Positions 1-10,181 of a stretch of 64,000 nt of DNA are shown piece after piece. The position numbers were made by a program, and so were the translations under genes. The stretch's first letter is position 1. Every line of letters begins with the position of its first letter. Under the pieces are notes generated by a model. The model saw nothing but the letters and a program-made list of their open reading frames with translations, was not told the origin of the DNA and ran no database searches. Origin of the DNA: Sipunculus nudus (Eukaryota; Annelida; Sipuncula; Golfingiida; Sipunculidae); contig CM049316.1 in the NCBI GenBank assembly GCA_026874595.1, positions 32,595,339-32,659,338 on the forward strand. The letters run 5' to 3'.

Positions 1-1540
1 ACTTACTTTAACTTTACACTTATAAAACCTCAACTAACGAATCTGAAATAATAAATTAACATTACATTTGTATAGATAGAAAGCATTTATGTTAATGTTA
101 CATATTAATAAACCCAGTCCTATCATATATATTGAACAGTTATTGGTGGAGGTATTTTCTGGCCTTACCTAGTGTTTACATCTGCAGGGACAGAGTTGTA
201 CCACACGCTTCCTCTTATTTCATATTCTTGTATAAACCAGGCCCGGTGAATACTGCACCTGCGGCCCTTGGTGTGAAATCCATCGACTTTGTTGAGTCAA
301 ACTACCAACGGAGCCCCGAAAGACGCACTCGTTTGTGGATGAAACACGGCCGCGGGACACTTCTACTTTAAGCCTGCAGAGCGCTCACCATGGCTATGGG
401 AAGACCATGAGAATCCTCACCGACTCGCCTTAGATTTGAACTCGTGCCCTTCCCCTGACATACAGAAGCTACAAATAAATATATTTGTAATTTGTGCTGA
501 CATCTAGACAGGAATTATGTATATTCATGAGAGAAAGCACAAGAGAGGGGGAAAAACCTAACATATATATCATATAAACGCATTATCATTCAAAATATTT
601 TATCTAGTATCGGTTCGTTTTCGTCAGGAATTACCTCAGAGATATTCAGTTCTGTATTTGTTCTCCTCCCTTCAGCAGTAGAAGTGGCACTTTCGTAACT
701 AGTGTATGTCGGCACAGAGTACAATACTTTCTCTATGAAGCAGGGCTTATTGGGAGAAAGGAAGCAACTAACCTTTAGGTAGGCAGCCAGAGATTTGTTT
801 CTGGTTTCCTCTTTTCTACAAGACATGTCAAGCAGTATGATTACACGAAAACCTGGAATTGCTGTTTCGTATTCCTAGACCTGTTGAAACAATTGTTGAA
901 GAGACTGGACTCAAAGAAAGCACTGATGATCACGAAGTCGTCGATCCTTAAACATTTCTTCATTGCGATAAGGCAGTCTTCAATGTAACGCTGCCCCAAA
1001 AATTCATGCTTAACAAAAGCAAGAACTGAAAAAACCATTGTCCTCTTCTAGAGCAGGTAGCAAGGTATTATAGTTACATAAGCGTCAGCGTTAACACCAG
1101 TGGAAACGATGTAAGATTATGAAACTCGGTAATTTCTTTACCAAAAGAAAGTCCCCCGTTACATGAGGATTATTTTTACAGTTTGGCGTGGATGTCATGA
1201 ACTGACCGGTCTGTATTCAACACCGTTTTATCTATAAAATAGTAAAAGAACAAAATACAAAAATATCAGATCATATACATGTTTCATAATTAGAAAGCAC
1301 TTTGTGAATTATATATCACTCTAAAGATAATGTTTATTAAAGGAAAACTAGCAAAAACTTTCTTTGAAAGAGTAATTTTGGTCCTTTGTCAGCTAAGACA
1401 ATTGTTATTAAGAGAGATTGAAGATGGGAAGTTCATGTTTTAGAGTAGGTGGTCAAATAGAATTTTATCGCATAACAGTACATTATACCCATACATTTTA
1501 TGTTTCGGTATGTTATATGCGTATGTAATATGTGTGTGAG
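1..1540. other. Gene-free AT-rich sequence
   Basis: Several short open frames occur on both strands. None has a recognisable domain or a convincing pair of splice sites. No repeat with clear ends was seen. Confidence 0.4.
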
Positions 1541-1544
1541 TAAA

Positions 1545-1690
1545 GCGTGGCTATGAGAGTGGGCTGAATTGGCCTTCCCAGGTCGGTGTTTTTTTTTTCG
1601 GGTCCGTGTTTTCTTCTTCTGCCTATCGAGTGCCAATACGAGCCACTGAGTGCCTCGTATAAGTTATTAAAATTCATGTAAAATAAATTT
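1545..1690 (+). repeat. SINE core copy 1 (degenerate)
   Basis: The stretch reads GTGGGCTG..TTGGCC, AGGTCGGT, a T-run, CGGGTCCG, TTTCTTCTTC, then GCCTCGTATAAGTTATTAAA. The same ordered blocks occur at 7445-7600 and 63430-63600, and reversed at 36940-37080. A tRNA-like head is not clear here, so this is probably a truncated copy. Confidence 0.5.
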
Positions 1691-2461
1691 AAAAATATAT
1701 AAAAATAATAGTCTGTATCCGCCCCTGGTTTTATTTCAAATTGGTAAAACCTTGACAGGGTTGGACCGACAGAAGAGAGCTTAATGAGCCCAGAGGGGTC
1801 CCTGTAAAAACAATGTTGACTGTTGCTGCATGTAAGGATAAATTAACGACAATATGATAATAGAGTAATACCTATAATTGTTTGCCCCTGTGTGGCCCGC
1901 TCTGTTATTTTTATTGATATAATATTACTAGATAATTAGGACTTCCCTGTGTTATGTGATAAGCGGTCTTTATTATACTGAGTCAGTAGCAAATTCTTAT
2001 ACCACAAATGGACAGTTAACGTAATTACATAATGATGGTAGAGGATTAACTATAATTGGTGGCGCCTATCTGTCGTTCCGTTTTATCTCTCTTACGGCTG
2101 GATTATGTGGTAATACTGACGGTTTGCTATGGTTTTATAAACTGGGCATGTTCGTATGAACACCAATGTGTCAGCTAACAAATCCTTAAACAAAGTTGGA
2201 CGAAAACAGTTTATAATCTATTGTTTTCGCTAATTCATAATTCACCAACTGTGTTCCATAATTAGTAACACTCAAATAACGGTTATACAAAATAATAACC
2301 AGACATGTTATACTGCTCGTCTATAACTGTGTTATTGACATATAAAACCTAATACTAAGCGTTTTCGACAAAATGCATAATGTCATGTATTAGATACTTA
2401 AATGACTCGAAAGCTTGGAGATCGGAGATAATTAAAACCAAAAATTTAGACATACAAATGG

Positions 2462-2464
<3 letters not shown>

Positions 2465-2524
<60 letters not shown>
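2465..2524. repeat. (AT)n microsatellite, ~30 units
   Basis: Uninterrupted AT dinucleotides, flanked on the right by GT-rich sequence. Open frames reading poly(Tyr-Ile) through it on both strands are artefacts. Confidence 0.95.
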
Positions 2525-2527
<3 letters not shown>

Positions 2528-3216
2528 GGTGCGTGGCTGGGTGTGTTGTTGTGTGCGTGTGTAAAACCTTGTGCATAACTGGAACTCGTACAAGACGTTT
2601 ACTAAAACATAGATAAATATTGAAAAAGTTGTACGGATCTTTACCTCCGCTCAGTGAATGTCATCGGAGCTTTAGCGATGGCCTTTTATTCTTCTTCTGT
2701 ACGGCCAAACGGGCATGGTCCAAACGGTAACGCTTGATCAAGAAACATCTAATTTATACAAAATAATTGGATCACGAGAAAATCTTTAAAATTCTAAATT
2801 ATGTCACAGTGACCTTATATTCTGCGAACTATAAGAACTTTCTTTTGAGCAGTCAGATACAGACTCTCCTCCGTCTTGAGGTTTCTGTACAAATATTTTG
2901 CCTTGTTGAAATAATATTGTAGCGAGTTTACGTTTTTCTTTATGTGTGAGCTGTATTTTTGTTTAATATTTCGGGCTATGTTAAGCTTTACGGTTTATAG
3001 TTTAATGTGTTTCGTCAGCCGCGTACGGGATCAGCCGGAACCACCTGGAACCGCACTTTAATAAATTTTTGTCAAAACTTCAAAACATTTTCATAAAATT
3101 GGTAAAGCTTTTATTCGTCATCATAGTGCAATTCACCCTTTTACATAAATATCCATCTCAAATTAGTAATTACATCAATATAAAACTTAATCTTGCACCA
3201 CGAGAAGAACACAGAT

Positions 3217-3244
3217 GGCGCCACCGCAGGCATCAGGTGGCGCC
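3217..3244. repeat. GC-rich perfect hairpin
   Basis: The arms GGCGCCACC and GGTGGCGCC pair perfectly over 9 bp around a 10-base loop, in otherwise AT-rich DNA. The right arm with its flank (CAGGTGGCGCC) also resembles part of a CTCF site. Confidence 0.7.
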
Positions 3245-5264
3245 AAAGAGAATTAATTAAAACGTTTCTCGTGTGACTCCAATGGAACCCGCGCTAAATC
3301 CGCGGCAGACATGCACGCTCTGACCTTTGTAGTGATTGATTGGCTGTTAGAACTGTAGGGAGCTGGTTAACTAGCGCTGGCTGGAAACGCATGTCATTTT
3401 TTGAAGTAATCATCGTAAGGCGAGCATGTCTTAGCCGAGCTCTTGTTTTCTAGACAGGCGTGAATTTCAAATTTCGGGGCTGCGGTTAAAGGGACATAAT
3501 CAGGAGCAATATTATGACTATTCTGTTACACTATCAGGATAGTTTTGCTTTATACAAAAGTATTCTAGCAGAGGCATCCCAGCACACAGTCTCAGTACCT
3601 CGCGTACGGCTGTTTAACACCTTGTTATGGCTCCTAGTGTTGGTAAACACAGTCCGTGTGTGTCTGTTTACCAAAATAAGGCCGAGTTCCGATTATGAGA
3701 GCCAGTTCTTTATAGGTGATTGGACACATTTAAGTCTTGCTGGGGTAACTTTAAGCTGTAGACGGTAGATAATTGTGGTAACCCAACACGTAATGACTCC
3801 ATCTTTTCATCGGAGATGGACACTTGTTCACTATATGTCAGCGCTGCAGACTGAAGCACATATTTGTGGGTACAGGAATGGGACAGATTTATTAATTTCA
3901 GCATTAGATATTAATGTAGAGGCAGTTCATAATAGTTGATCAGTTGTACGTGTAGGCCAGTAACGGAGGTCGCATGTATTCATATAAGCGTGCAAATAGA
4001 AACTTTGTGAATTTAATGTCAATGTTTGTTTCATAAACTAGCGACTCCTTATCTTATCGTAGGTTTATCCTATAGTGTGTCACTATATATAACTTGTATT
4101 GTTCCTCTGTACCACTGGAAGTTTTATTGTATCAAATTACTCTGTTTTACGAGGGAGGTCCGTATTTTTTTTTATTTGGTAAAACACAACGGGAAGTCTG
4201 CATACACAGGAATTAACCCCTGTGATTTTTTAAAATATTTCCCCAGTCTTTAATTTTGACCAAGACTAGGTGACGCTTAGCGAGGACCAGCAGACCTGCT
4301 GAGTACTCCCTTGCCCGGTATTAATTTAACGGCCAGGTTTCCGGGTTATAACAAAGGGGGTAAAATCATTACTATATGCTGCAAAAAAAATTGAAAAGTA
4401 ACTAACATATAAGGAAACTGTTGCCACCAAACAATATTTGTAGCTGTGCTGAATGAGAAAATATAAGAGAGAAACGAAACCTGAATGTAGATAAAACTAT
4501 ATATTTTTAGAAAGTTAGTTTTCACCTAATTCGAAACGGAAAACGGATGGTAATTTGAATTTGAAACTAAAAACAGGCACTGGGGGATCACCTGGTGTGA
4601 ACTGATGTAGGCGATATCTGCTGTTTCAAATATGTGTTAATATTTGTGAGAAAAACGTTTGAAACAAAGACACATGATGATGGAATCACACACATACAGT
4701 CAGTTATATATAGACTATTTATTGTCCCTGTCTGATAAGTTGTAGCAAATCGTTTTTTAGGATGAAACTTGACTCATGTAGAACGATTACACAGGCATTA
4801 ATGCTATGCCGGAATTCTTTTAAGTTCCGTTTCTACTTACAACATCTCACCGGTAATGTCTCACCATCTCTGGTATCATAATCATACAGATATTTGATAG
4901 TAAATCACTTTTACAAAGACTAGCACGTATATCTCTTTCTCTCTCTAACTCTCAACGCTGCTCGAAATATGACTAAATATACGTGAATCCTAGGCCAGCG
5001 CTACCAAAAGAGTCCCACGAAGCAAATGGTGGAGGGGGGGGGGAGATAAATGTTATCCTCCTCCCCCTCCTGATATTCAGATCGTAATATTTATATATGA
5101 GAAATGAAATATATAAATAATTAGCATTATAGACTTAGGTTCCATTACTGTTTTTACAATGAAATATTATATATCTAAATTCTGTTTTGACTTAACATAT
5201 GCAGAAGACATTATACTTTATTTCCTATAATATAATTGAAATGTGTCACACAAACAATAGAAGG

Positions 5265-5267
<3 letters not shown>

Positions 5268-5334
<67 letters not shown>
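5268..5334. repeat. (TA)n microsatellite
   Basis: About 67 bases of perfect TA dinucleotide repeat. It produces spurious poly(Ile-Tyr) open frames in several frames. Confidence 0.95.
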
Positions 5335-5339
<5 letters not shown>

Positions 5340-5520
5340 TACAGGGCACCCCTCAATCCAGGGACAGCAAAAAATATTTGCAGTTATCATAATGATATCA
5401 GCCAACCATCTTAAGCATACACATATGTCAAGATTTTTTAAATTAATCATAAATACTGCTTCCAAAATTGCGGTTATTTTGAACAAATGCTTGTTTGCTA
5501 CAAATCTTCTTTACCTAAAA

Positions 5521-6050
5521 ATAATAAGAGCACCGCAAACAATCATAATACGGTATCCGGTGACCTCTGACCTAATTAAATATGCGTGAATTTTTATGAG
5601 AAGGTTATTAAGGTGAGAAAGTCTATTTGTAAATATGTATAATGGGTTTCATAAAAATCCATAGGATTTTTGGAAAGCCATCATGATGCCTCCAAAGTGC
5701 GGTGACCTCTGACCTCATTAAATATGCATCTTTTAGTTGAAAATCTACCTAGGGGAGACATTTTATTGATTAACTTTTCTGATAAGTTTGATCAAAATCC
5801 TTCATATTTTTCGTAACATATCGTGGCGACACCACAAAGTAGCCTAGTGACCCGTGACCTTCTGAAATATGCGTCGATTTTGCCCATAATCAAACACGGG
5901 CGAGATAATCTGTTGGTACGTATAGTTATGGTGAGTTTCGTGAGAATCCATCAAATTCCCGGTAAGTTTTCGCGGTCACACTAAAAGTTAACGGACGGAC
6001 GGACAGTGGGTAAACCATAATACTCCCGTCATATGACGGGCATAAAAAAA
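5521..6050 (+). mobile_element. Pearl/CvA-like non-autonomous Helentron, copy 1
   Basis: The element starts near AAGAGCACCGCAA and contains three tandem units beginning at 5559, 5701 and 5846 (periods 142 and 145). Each opens with GGTGACCTCTGACCT-like sequence followed by ATTAAATATGC and closes with GTAA..ATCGYGGCGACACCACAAAGT-like sequence. After unit 3 come AAAGTTAACGGACGGACGGA (an ACGG microsatellite), ACCATAATACT, a palindrome CCCGTCATATGACGGG (6025-6040) and CATAAAAA. A tandem-repeat core, then GTCC/ACGG microsatellite, then a 3' stem-loop is the published layout of bivalve pearl/CvA and other Helentron-associated elements. It has no coding capacity. Confidence 0.75.
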
Positions 6051-6117
6051 AAAGCCAAATATAAAAGAGGCTTTGTAGTACAAGTTCCTGTATTTAAGTA
6101 CTATCCATATGGTTTAC

Positions 6118-6121
<4 letters not shown>

Positions 6122-6157
<36 letters not shown>
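6122..6157. repeat. (AT)n tract left of the Penelope-like termini
   Basis: A 36-base perfect AT repeat, followed directly by GTATAAGTGGTGTAGCC of the Penelope-like terminus. With the tract at 6302-6370 it brackets the insertion. Confidence 0.9.
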
Positions 6158-6161
<4 letters not shown>

Positions 6162-6300
6162 AAGTGGTGTAGCCGTGTTAGTCTGTAGTTGAAGCGAAAG
6201 TTAAGATAAACAGTGACGCCTTTTAGATAGACTAACTAGTTTGTGTGTTAATAAACTAGTTAGTCTATCTAAAAGGCGTCACGGTTTATCATAACTTTCG

Positions 6301-6302
<2 letters not shown>
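6158..6302. mobile_element. Inverted pair of Penelope-like element termini
   Basis: Two 50-base arms (6193-6242 and 6253-6302) are inverted copies with 48/50 identity around a 10-base loop. The left copy continues outward to 6158 and includes ACAGACTAACACGGCT on the minus strand (6186-6171). That string, preceded by GTTAGTCTNTCTAA..GGCGTCAC-like sequence, is one I associate with 3' ends of Neptune-type Penelope-like elements in vertebrates (from memory, not searched). These elements favour AT-rich simple repeats and often leave head-to-head partial copies. No reverse transcriptase, GIY-YIG domain or hammerhead core was found nearby. Confidence 0.55.

Positions 6303-6370
<68 letters not shown>
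6302..6370. repeat. (TA)n tract right of the Penelope-like termini
   Basis: About 69 bases of AT dinucleotides with one AATA interruption, directly abutting the right arm of the inverted repeat. Confidence 0.95.
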
Positions 6371-6528
6371 CGTATGTAAAAAAAGTGACATGAAAGCCCA
6401 CGTAATACTGTCGGCTGAACAAGATGGACGCACATAATAGTATGCCATGGGCACACTGACAGTGTAATTTTAACAATTTGCATGGAGGGCAATTATATGG
6501 TTATGTCGGCTGCATGAATGACCGAATC

Positions 6529-6534
6529 TTTATT
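6529..6534 (-). promoter_or_regulatory. Polyadenylation signal AATAAA
   Basis: A canonical AATAAA on the minus strand begins only about 10 bases after the stop codon of the DUF218 gene. If used, the 3' UTR would be only some 30-40 bases. The Penelope-like and Helentron insertions begin about 160 bases further downstream, so a longer transcript would run into them. Confidence 0.5.
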
Positions 6535-6544
6535 AATTGTATAA

Positions 6545-6987
6545 TCATATATATTTTATAAGACTATGATAAGCGTCCATAACATCGGGTGGTATCTCCT
6601 GTATAATCTGGAACCCAAGCATAGGGTACCTCTCTATACGCTGAACACATCCAAGCATTCGACTGATTTGCTGACTCATCGTGCCAACTTGATCGTTTGG
6701 GTACTCCGTCATCGGTATTTGTGGTGACGTCACATGAACCCTCATACTGCTGTCGTAAGAAGACCACTGGCGCAGAAACGTTGCGAAAGTTCTGCGTTCC
6801 ATGTACGGCATCTGTATTAAGATAATACTTTTTGGCAGCAGGCCCAGCGTTTCCAGAATATCGTGAGAGAATAAAATGTTTTCTCCAGTGTTTGAAGCCT
6901 TCGTCTCTAAAATGATGGCCTCCGGTGTGACCCCCATTGTCAAGGCTATCTCCATGAATACTTCCGCCTCGGGTTTGTCCCATCGAT
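6545..6987 (-). CDS. DUF218 (YdcF/SanA-like) protein, terminal coding exon 3
   Basis: The terminal exon follows a TTAATTCAG acceptor. Its first two bases (AT) complete a GAT codon with the final G of exon 2, then it reads 146 codons to a TGA at 6547-6545. It carries the family's most diagnostic stretch: DRWDKPEAEVF (residues 100-110), a helix, ILETKASNTGEN (125-136), where NTxEN is the typical DUF218 signature, then SIILIQMPYMERRTF, where the arginine after the Pro-Tyr is usually conserved. DUF218 includes bacterial YdcF, SanA and ElyC, some linked to envelope biology; YdcF is reported to bind S-adenosylmethionine. No function is established for animal members that I know of. No signal peptide or membrane helix is evident, so a cytosolic protein is likely. 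The frame is open about 40 bases past the splice site into the intron. Length is complete and no disabling change was seen. Confidence 0.88.
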
Positions 6988-7329
6988 CTGAATTAATATA
7001 TAAAAGGTTATACGAGGTTATACTATACATCGATCATATTTACCATAAAATATAAACAACACTACCCAAAAAGGAGAATCAATTGCGACATCAGTTTAGG
7101 TGCATTATACGGGGATCAACCTTGAATAGCAGGGGCATGAATGTTTTATTATTTCACTGCTAGGTTATATCATGTAATTCCTATATATAGTCATTAGTGC
7201 TTCCTGTCATATACTACATAATATAAATAAATTGCTACGGTATAAAGTTTCTTTGAAAGAGAACATGTAACAGAAAAGGTAGCGCCTTATCGGCATTCTG
7301 ACATTATGACCATATTACTGGATGTCAAG

Positions 7330-7640
7330 TAGGCTTTTCAGCCTGTTTATCATTGCCTACTTAGTCGGGTTGTCACGGCTACAGAAAAAGGGGGCCTTGA
7401 CAGTCGAGGGCGCCCCGGGTTCGAACCCCGGCGTCCCTATGTCAGTGGGCTGTGGTGGCCCGTCCAAGGTCGGTTGTTTTCTCCGGGTTCTCCGGTTTCT
7501 TCCACTTTGAGGCACCCCCTGAGCAATGGAGCGTGTCGCGGTTAGTTATAATAATTATCTGTACAGTCAATGTTAAATTAATATGTTTATTTTTTTTTAA
7601 TTCAGAAAGTAAAATGGCAGGTACTGACATATGATGATGA
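7330..7640 (+). repeat. SINE core copy 2, with tRNA-like B box
   Basis: A B-box-like GGGTTCGAACCCCGG (about 7418-7432) is followed by GTGGGCTGTGGTGGCCCGTC, CAAGGTCGGTTGTTTTCTCC and GGGTTCTCCGGTTTCTTCC, then a GCACCCCC..TCGCGGTTAGTTATAA tail. The core blocks recur at 63430 and 1557, and reversed at 36940. It lies inside intron 2 of the DUF218 gene, antisense to it. Confidence 0.65.
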
Positions 7641-7752
7641 ATAAGACGGGAAGAATAGGATGAATGTTAACGAACTGCAACAAGCGTTTTTATTGAAGGG
7701 AGTTACAGAGCTGGAAAGAGGTGAAAACTAAACCTTTGGAACTACACCAATA

Positions 7753-8255
7753 AGGGTTCGTATTATTTTGAAATTTTCACTATTCCATCGGAAAGGCATT
7801 ATAACAGGTTTGCCTTTCCGCAGAAAAATTTGATTTTCCGCAAAAGTTGTATCCTATCATCATCATATAAAGCTTTTAGACACACGTAGCCAGTGTACAC
7901 CTGATTCTGCATCTTACATGCCATCCTACATACACACCTGCATGTAAAAATAACTAAATGTTTTCAAAAGTAGCACTGTTCTATTAGAAACATGATTGTG
8001 CAGTAAAAAAAATCCCAGAAAAATATTAGAGTTGAGGGTCTAAATGCCGGAAAGTATAAGAAATTAAAAGGGAAATATATGAATTCGGTGGAGCACCACC
8101 TGTAAAACGTTTTTATGTAATGTTTGTTCCTACATATCAGCTACTGATGTGGAAAACATCTACCTTTTCAAGGGATTGGTGGAAAATGAAAAATTCCTTT
8201 CCGTGCACGTGTTTGCCTGTCTCAGACAGGCGGAAAGGCGTTATTTCAAGCCCTG
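7753..8255 (-). mobile_element. Probable hAT-type MITE
   Basis: The right end on the minus strand reads CAGGGCTTGAAATAACGCC (8255-8237), typical of hAT termini. The outside flank is CCAATATT, and CCAATA occurs at 7747-7752, which would fit an 8-bp target duplication that has decayed. Two hairpins lie near the ends: CGGAAAGGCA/TGCCTTTCCG (7789-7820) and CCTTTCCG..CGGAAAGG enclosing GCCTGTCTCAGACAGGC (8196-8238). The left terminus is not clear, so its boundary is tentative. No transposase was seen. Confidence 0.45.
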
Positions 8256-9939
8256 CCAATATTATGTATGAATAAAATTGGACACAATCCACTGTTTTCC
8301 TTTCTTTTCTATCGATACCTCCAGGGAAGAGACCAAAGGTAGAAAACTCATTATGAAAATATTTTTACAAATTGGTAACATCTTAATTAGTTCTCAGACA
8401 CAGTAATCTGGAATAATTAAATGTTTAATTGCAGAAACGATTGGGTTTTATATATGTTCCTGATATGTTATTCTGTGCTACCATGGGAACCATGTGATGA
8501 AAAATGATATTAAAACTAAAACACCTGACAGATGGCCCCACAGAGATTATCCTGCCCGGGCACTCCGATTTCGGTTTTTGATTTGAAACAATTAACTTTT
8601 CCCCGTCCGGGCGATTTTGCTGACGTTATCAATCTTGAATGCAATTCTCAAAGGGTTTTAGAGAAATCGTGTATCACTGCTCCGGAGAAAATAAACCCCG
8701 ATTTTGTACATTAGAATATCTATATTGCATAACATGTAATAAATGGCTTCTTCTATATCATTAAATGGAAAGTAAACCAGGACTTTCAAAAATGTAAGAG
8801 TTACTAACTTATATATAGGAGACATAAGGGTCACTTCGTGAGTTTTATTTCCTGACATGCTGCTGGTGCCAGACGTCATTAACAAATGTGAGTTAACCAT
8901 GAATCAGCTGGGGCACAATGTGAACCCACAATTTATCTAGCAAAACAAAACGTAGGTTCAATGACTGTAATGGGCTTCTTATTTATGATAATATAAACAA
9001 TATATACCAGTATTATATAATTCCTTAACTACACCGGACAAAATAAGGGTCACTTTTGATTATTTTTCTCCAACGAGTTGTGTTTTACTTGATTTTATTG
9101 ACAAAAAATACCAATTGGGTTCCCATACGATCACTAACAGTGAAAATGCGGTCAGTAAATATTAAAACGTTGCGTTATAAGAAGATTGCTTATTATGCAA
9201 TGAACCCACCATTTCTGCAGAAAAAATGTTGCTAAATTTGTCATTTCAGCTCCAAAAGTAGATCCTCGCATAATCTATCTCTACCGAAACATAGAATCAA
9301 AAACATGGGTAACGTTCAGAGACAAAGCCCAGCTCAACCTGCACTGCTGGTTGTATACGCTGCCATCTGTCGACAGAGTTAATAACTAATTCTTGCAATA
9401 TCATGACAGTCTGTATATACTGCAGTAAAGATTGTAAGAATTGTTTTAATAACAGGGACATAACCTGAACCATGAAATTCTAAAAATATACAGTCAAAGA
9501 GTAGTAGATAAATTAACATAGCATACCGAACACTATAAAATTTATTTGCACTCTAAGGCATGCATGCCTCCGCCACGTGGAAGTCCCAATTGTGGAAATC
9601 CCAATCCCGTGTTTGCATTCACTTATTCGGCCCATATTCCAGAGTTCATTCGTGCATAACTGACTGTACATTGGTGAATATTCTTGAACGGGGATGAACG
9701 TATGTACCCTCTTAGTGGAGGCGAGACAGAATAGGGTTAATCCATATTAATAACGCCATAAAGGAGTTTATGGTGTCACCAGGGTATGTTTGTTAGTTTA
9801 TATATTTTTGTCTGTTCTCTGCAAAACAAAAACAAAAAAAAAAAATACAAATTTAACGATTTCCACGCATAGTCGAATGTTATGGCTTGAACATGGACCA
9901 CCTTGCTTTTTTGCGGGGTCCGGACAAAACAGTGGATAA

Positions 9940-9985
9940 AACAGCAGTGATAGCCTTGGCGAAGGTATACACTCCACTAAACGCT
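9940..9985 (+). repeat. End fragment of the CTCCGCCAAGG repeat family
   Basis: ACAGCAGTGATAGCCTTGGC followed by GAAGGTATACACTCCACT matches what I recall as the closing end of a widespread animal repeat (CCTTGGCGGAGGT...). It is the inverted form of the CCTCCGCCAAG start seen at 22134. Confidence 0.35.
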
Positions 9986-10057
9986 ATTCCGATTTTTAAA
10001 ATTACAATTCTTCTTATGCTCATAAATATCCTTGATTAAGACGGTGACACGACTCAC

Positions 10058-10181
10058 CTCGTGTAAGACTACCCCTGTCACCTGAAAACATTATGCGTGG
10101 AGCGTACCCTTGTTGCCACAGGCGACACGCGTATTCCGCTGTCCTGATGTCATGGTTACCAAGCACTAGAATTAGGTCGCT
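10058..10181 (-). CDS. DUF218 (YdcF/SanA-like) protein, coding exon 2
   Basis: This 124-base exon is bounded by a TTTATTTCAG acceptor and a GAG|GTGAGT donor. It begins in phase 0, matching exon 1, and ends with one extra base (phase 1), matching exon 3. It encodes about residues 59-99, holding the N-terminal core of DUF218: the strand SDLILVLGN (residues 59-67), a helix with TAEYACRLWQQGYAP (residues 72-86) and the second strand IMFSGD (residues 88-93) followed by RGSLTR. The VLG and SG positions correspond to conserved family motifs. The exon is too short to stand out as an open frame; it was found by looking for the missing domain core between exons 1 and 3. An alternative acceptor two bases downstream (CAGAG|CGA) would break the frame. 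Confidence 0.82.

Larger units (their letters stand above)
1700..5267. other. Gene-free sequence with a simple repeat
   Basis: Apart from the (AT)n array at 2465-2524 and the hairpin at 3217-3244, nothing here is recognised. Open frames at 3514-3768 and 4026-4253 lack family motifs. A poly-G run sits near 5035. Confidence 0.4.
6988..10057 (-). other. Intron 2 of the DUF218 gene
   Basis: The intron is about 3.07 kb with GTGAGT donor and CAG acceptor, phase 1. It contains a SINE copy (7330-7640), a probable hAT-type MITE (about 7753-8255) and an end fragment of the CCTTGGCGAAGG repeat (9940-9985). Open frames inside it, such as those near 8532-8714 and 9189-9390, show no recognisable domain. 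Confidence 0.75.

Noticed and set aside
2355-2616. Open frames with poly(Tyr-Ile) on both strands
   Set aside because: They read through the (AT)n array. The same effect occurs at 5268-5334, 6302-6370 and 49691-49742.
9189-9390. Open stretch without a Met but with protein-like text (APKVDPRIIYLYRNIESKTW)
   Set aside because: A TTTCAG acceptor precedes it and it looks plausible, but no domain, no donor and no partner exon could be found. It lies in intron 2 on the opposite strand. Kept only as a note.
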